A DNA stretch of 64,000 bases, taken from contig NC_067126.1 in assembly GCF_021347895.1 (NCBI RefSeq), positions 30,950,482 to 31,014,481 on the forward strand. The letters are read 5' to 3'. The first letter of the stretch is position 1. Each line of letters starts with the position of its first letter. Positions 60,531 through 64,000 of the stretch are shown here, in pieces. The stretch is from Acanthochromis polyacanthus (lineage: Eukaryota; Chordata; Actinopteri; Pomacentridae). The translations under genes and the position numbers were made by a program. Below the pieces are notes generated by a model. That model was not told the DNA's origin, did not search any database, and saw nothing but the letters and a program-made list of their open reading frames with translations.

Positions 60531-61095
60531 TACACCACCAGTCAAAGTCTGAACGCACTGCATCATTTACTGGTTTTTCTTTTATTTTCATGACTATTTA
60601 CATTGCATTTTCTCACTGAAGGCATCAAAACTATGAATGAACACATATGGAATAATGTAGTAAACAAAAAAGCGTGAAATAAGTTGTCTGCCAGTCTAGC
60701 CTTCTTTAACCCTTGCCTCAGGTTAAATCTGGTCCAGCTCTCCGTTTAAAGGGTTAGATTCTATCTGCCTATTAAGATTTACCTAACAGGATTCAGCAGA
60801 ATAATTAAGCTGGAGTCGAGGGGTACTCGCCCAGGTTCTAACTGCCTTACATCCAAAACATGTTTCATATTTTAGATTCTTCAAAATAACCCCTTTTAAT
60901 TAATGTTTTGCACACTCTTGGCTTTATCTGAATGAGCTTCATGAGGCAGTCACCTGAAATGGTTTTCACTTCTCAGGTGTGCCTTGTCAAGGTTAATTAG
61001 TGGAATTTCTTGCATTCTTATTGGAGTTGGGACCATCAGTTGTGTTGTGCAGAAGTCAGGTTGGTACACAGTTGACAGCCTTATTTGGGCTATTT
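60531..61095 (+). mobile_element. 5' part of a Tc1-like element directly upstream of DHRS9
   Basis: Opens with a diverged terminal repeat (CACCACCAGTCAAAGTCTG). It continues with the leader typical of this fish Tc1 family, for example 'aatggttttcacttctcagg', 'gtgccttgtcaaggttaatt' and 'gttgtgcagaagtcaggttg'. About 145 bases of unrelated sequence (60690-60835) interrupt it. The transposase frame is absent. It ends about 100 bases before the DHRS9 start codon. Confidence 0.8.
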
Positions 61096-61200
61096 TCTAA
61101 TAACACTAGTTGAGAAGGTATAGATTATCCATATATTATAACAGTGAATGACTACAAAAGTAGGGTTCAAACTTTTCCTCTCTGTCTTGCCCTTAGAAAA

Positions 61201-63886
61201 ATGTTCCTGTATCTCCTTGGGCTGGTGGCTGTTTGGTTCATCTATCGCTGGTACAAAGAACTAGAAAGAGTTTCCAACAAGGGAGACAAGTATGTGTACA
61301 TCACAGGCTGTGATTCTGGGTTTGGTCACCTCCTGGCGAGACACCTGGACACACTGGGCTTCCGTGTGATCGCAGGCTGTTACACTGAGAAAGGTGAGGA
61401 AGAGCTGAAGCAGATCACCTCTGAAAGGGTGACAACCATCCAGCTGGATGTCACGGATTCTGCGAGTGTCAAGAAAGCAGCAGCTCGCATCGAGACTCTC
61501 GTGGAACAGAAAGGTGAGTGTGTTCATGCAGGGTCAAACAGGTCCATCTTGATTGACAACTTGTAAGTCCAGGTCTTTCTGAGAGTTCATCAGGCTTCAA
61601 GCATTCTTTTACCCAAGCTATGTTTAAAAGAAAGTTATATTTGTGGTTTTTATTTTCTGTGTCATTAAAAACAGTCACTTGCTGAAAGCTTTGGTATTTG
61701 ATTTCTCCCCGTGGTGTGATGAGGAGAATGTCCTTTGGTGGTGCAGTCACAGCCACTCCCTAAAAAAGATGGCAAACTATTTCCCTGATAAAGGTGTGGC
61801 TCAGACATGCTGCACTATCAAATGTATCTTTGCGAGTCAGTCAGTGTGTCAGAGTTTAACCGAAGCTTTTGGAAAGTCCAACACATGACAGAATTGTTGT
61901 TTTTATGTTTCAGTGTATCTGTTGCTTAAATGTGCATTCAAACATGTGGATCAATATATGATTGCGGGACTTTTTGTAACATGGCTGGTAACATAGTTGA
62001 CATTTTTACTGTTTTCAGGCCTAAAATCAACATAGTCGTCTATAACCAAACACCACATGGCATTTTTACAGAAAGATTCTTCAAAATATTACATATACAA
62101 TTGAGTAAAATTGAAAGTTATTTATAAAGATCTTGTAGTAAACCTGTTGACATACAATATAGCCACATTTGACTCTCACACTACTTTATATTAAATAACT
62201 CAGAAAGCCTTGGAGTTTTCCAGTCTTTTCTTCAGGAGGAAATGACATCCTATGGAGCAGGTCATGTGATCTGGAATGAACACACTTCCTTGAGAGGTGT
62301 TTTTGTAATGGGTAACTTAGTTGAAAGTGATTTTTTTTTTTTTTTTGGACACAGATACAATTTATTTTCCATATAAAATTTGATATATTGCCAAAAAAAA
62401 AAACATGTCATGATTATCTCAACTTAATAAAAACAACATAATCAAATGAATTTTTGAATAAGCTCAATTTATTATTGTTTAGCTAATTAGAAGGTGGTTG
62501 TTATTAAATTTGAACGGCTATTTGATGTTTTAATGATATCCAGTATTCCTTTAATAATAAATTAAACTTAGACACTTCACGCAAACACTTTACGAAACTT
62601 TGCATTTTGTACTTTGCATTATTTATGTCTATTTTACTACTAACCCCTGTGTAATTGTATATGTTGCACTAACCTTTGGTTATTGTTTGTTGTATTGTAC
62701 TCTGACAAAATAATTTCATCCGGGATGAATAACGTTGGTCTTATCTTACTTATTTCCAGCTGGTGGAGTGATCTAAACTGAGTGTTGCTTCATGTTTACC
62801 AAACCAGCATGTGAATGGTGTCAATCTTCCTAACTCAAGCATTGTTGAAACTCAAGTTTCAGGCATCGATATAAAAATAGAACAGTTTAAACTGTGATTT
62901 CATAATGTAAGTGTGGCAAAGTGACATCATGTTGTACTTGTGCTGCTTCAGGTCTGTGGGCGGTTGTGAACAACGCTGGAGTCTCTGTTCCAGCCGGTCC
63001 CGTCGACTGGCTCGTCATAGAGGATTACAAACATATGTTGAACGTCAATCTGCTTGGTGTGATCGATGTAACGCTGAGTGTCCTCCCTCTCATCAAGAAG
63101 GCCAGAGGCAGAGTGGTCAACGTTGCCAGTGTATTTGGGCGAATCAGCCCGTTTGGTGGACCTTACTGTGTGTCCAAGTACGGTGTAGAGGCCTTCAATG
63201 ACAGTCTGCGGTGAGAGGAGATGTAACTTATTAATCCTCTGGACACACTGCAGTTGTCATGCTTGTCGTCTTCATCTAAAGCAACTCATTGTGTGTTTCA
63301 GGTTAAACGTGGCGCCATTTGGAGTCAAGGTAGCCTGCCTTGAGCCTGGGTTCTTCAAAACAAATGTGACTGATCTTGGGTTGATGAAGAATAATGCAAG
63401 GAAGCTCTGGGAAAGACTACCTCAGGAAATGAAGGACGACTATGGACAACAATTCTTGGAGAGTAGTAAGTAACTAACTTCTTAACAGATAAAACATTTG
63501 TTATAGCAACCCACAAGCATAAATGAGATCACCATTAATTCTTTGCCGTTTTAACAATAATTGGTGCTAAATCGTGTCAATAATTCTCGTAAGCTTTTAA
63601 ATAAATTGTTAAATTTTGTTTTTTTTATGGACTTGTAGATGAGTTGTGTTCTCCTCTTTCAGGTATTGAACAACTGGATCAAAGGTTCAAGCAGTTTACA
63701 GATGCTGACCTGATGAAGGTGGTGGGCTGCATGGAGCACGCCATCTCTGCTGTTCATCCTCGTACTCGCTACTCTCCTGGATGGGACGCAAAGTTCTTCT
63801 GGCTGCCACTGTCCTACATGCCAACCTGCCTGACGGATCTAATGTTCCTAAAGTACAGCTCCAAACCAAAAAGAGCCGTGCTGTAG
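61201..63886 (+). CDS. DHRS9: Dehydrogenase/reductase SDR family member 9 (retinol/3-alpha-hydroxysteroid dehydrogenase)
   Basis: Microsomal short-chain dehydrogenase that oxidises retinol and 3-alpha-hydroxysteroids in mammals. Exons: 61201-61513, 62952-63210, 63302-63465, 63663-63886. The join gives 319 residues, the same length I recall for human DHRS9. An N-terminal membrane anchor (about 2-15) is followed by the cofactor motif TGCDSGFG (35-42), NNAG (111-114), catalytic Ser164, and YCVSK (Tyr176, Lys180). The C-terminal part has [11 protein letters not shown] and a hydrophobic [10 protein letters not shown] stretch. An in-frame ATG at 61144 would add 19 residues, but 61201 restores the family start MxxxxLGL. 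Exon 3 has two possible donors; GT at 63466 keeps the frame. RDH5/RDH16-type relatives are alternatives, and the position next to ABCB11 supports DHRS9. Confidence 0.93.
61514..62951 (+). other. DHRS9 intron 1, no gene seen
   Basis: A 1.4-kb AT-rich intron with T and A homopolymer runs near 62331-62346 and 62393-62403. No exon or element could be supported. Confidence 0.55.
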
Positions 63887-64000
63887 TTTCTGTCATGTCA
63901 CGTGGCAGAGACGGTTCCCTTCACTTCTCAAGTCATAAGATGTTAACCTTCAGCACTGTGCCATTTTCACCTCTATTAGCTTTTAACACTCTTTTTCTTG
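63887..64000 (+). other. DHRS9 3' UTR, partial
   Basis: Sequence after the stop codon up to the window edge. No AATAAA signal is seen, so the transcript probably ends outside the window. Confidence 0.5.

Overview
This window is vertebrate nuclear DNA, almost certainly from a ray-finned (teleost) fish. It contains seven multi-exon protein-coding genes with GT-AG introns. The introns are short compared with mammals. The repeats are typical of fish: Tc1-like, hAT-like and piggyBac-like relics, dispersed retro-repeats, and long TG, AAT and GAAA microsatellites. I see no bacterial, plasmid or phage features.

The genes, left to right, are STK39 (SPAK kinase, minus strand, first five coding exons only, running off the left edge), CERS6 (ceramide synthase 6, plus), NOSTRIN (F-BAR/SH3 endocytic adaptor, plus), SPC25 (Ndc80 kinetochore subunit, minus), G6PC2 (islet-type glucose-6-phosphatase, plus), ABCB11 (bile salt export pump, plus) and DHRS9 (retinol/steroid short-chain dehydrogenase, plus). 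The gene content and order match human 2q24.3-q31.1 as I recall it, so paralogy calls rest on both protein sequence and synteny. I rebuilt every exon by hand from splice sites and reading phase. All six complete genes give uninterrupted frames: 386, 554, 242, 357, 1303 and 319 residues.

By region: 1-5.7 kb is the 5' part of STK39, whose intron 1 holds a degenerate satellite of roughly 200-240 bp units. 5.7-8.8 kb is the divergent STK39/CERS6 intergenic region, with a long TG tract, a roughly 59-bp minisatellite and a near-perfect hairpin. 8.8-27.6 kb is CERS6, including a candidate 24-nt alternative micro-exon. 29.5-36.1 kb is NOSTRIN, converging tail-to-tail with SPC25 (36.0-41.7 kb). 42.4-44.3 kb is G6PC2. 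44.3-50.9 kb is gene-free and rich in repeats, including inverted repeats, a fold-back element and a perfect 54-bp palindrome. 50.9-58.1 kb is ABCB11. 58.1-61.2 kb is a repeat-rich stretch with a recent 158-bp tandem duplication. 61.2-63.9 kb is DHRS9.

These genes do not form one pathway; the block is a conserved syntenic neighbourhood. The most interesting signals are (1) the CERS6 micro-exon, (2) ABCB11 transcribed in the opposite orientation to the human arrangement as I remember it, flanked by an inverted repeat that includes its own 3' untranslated region, (3) the 54-bp palindrome, and (4) the near-identical CRE/NRF1-like tandem duplication upstream of DHRS9. I found no convincing undescribed multi-gene system.
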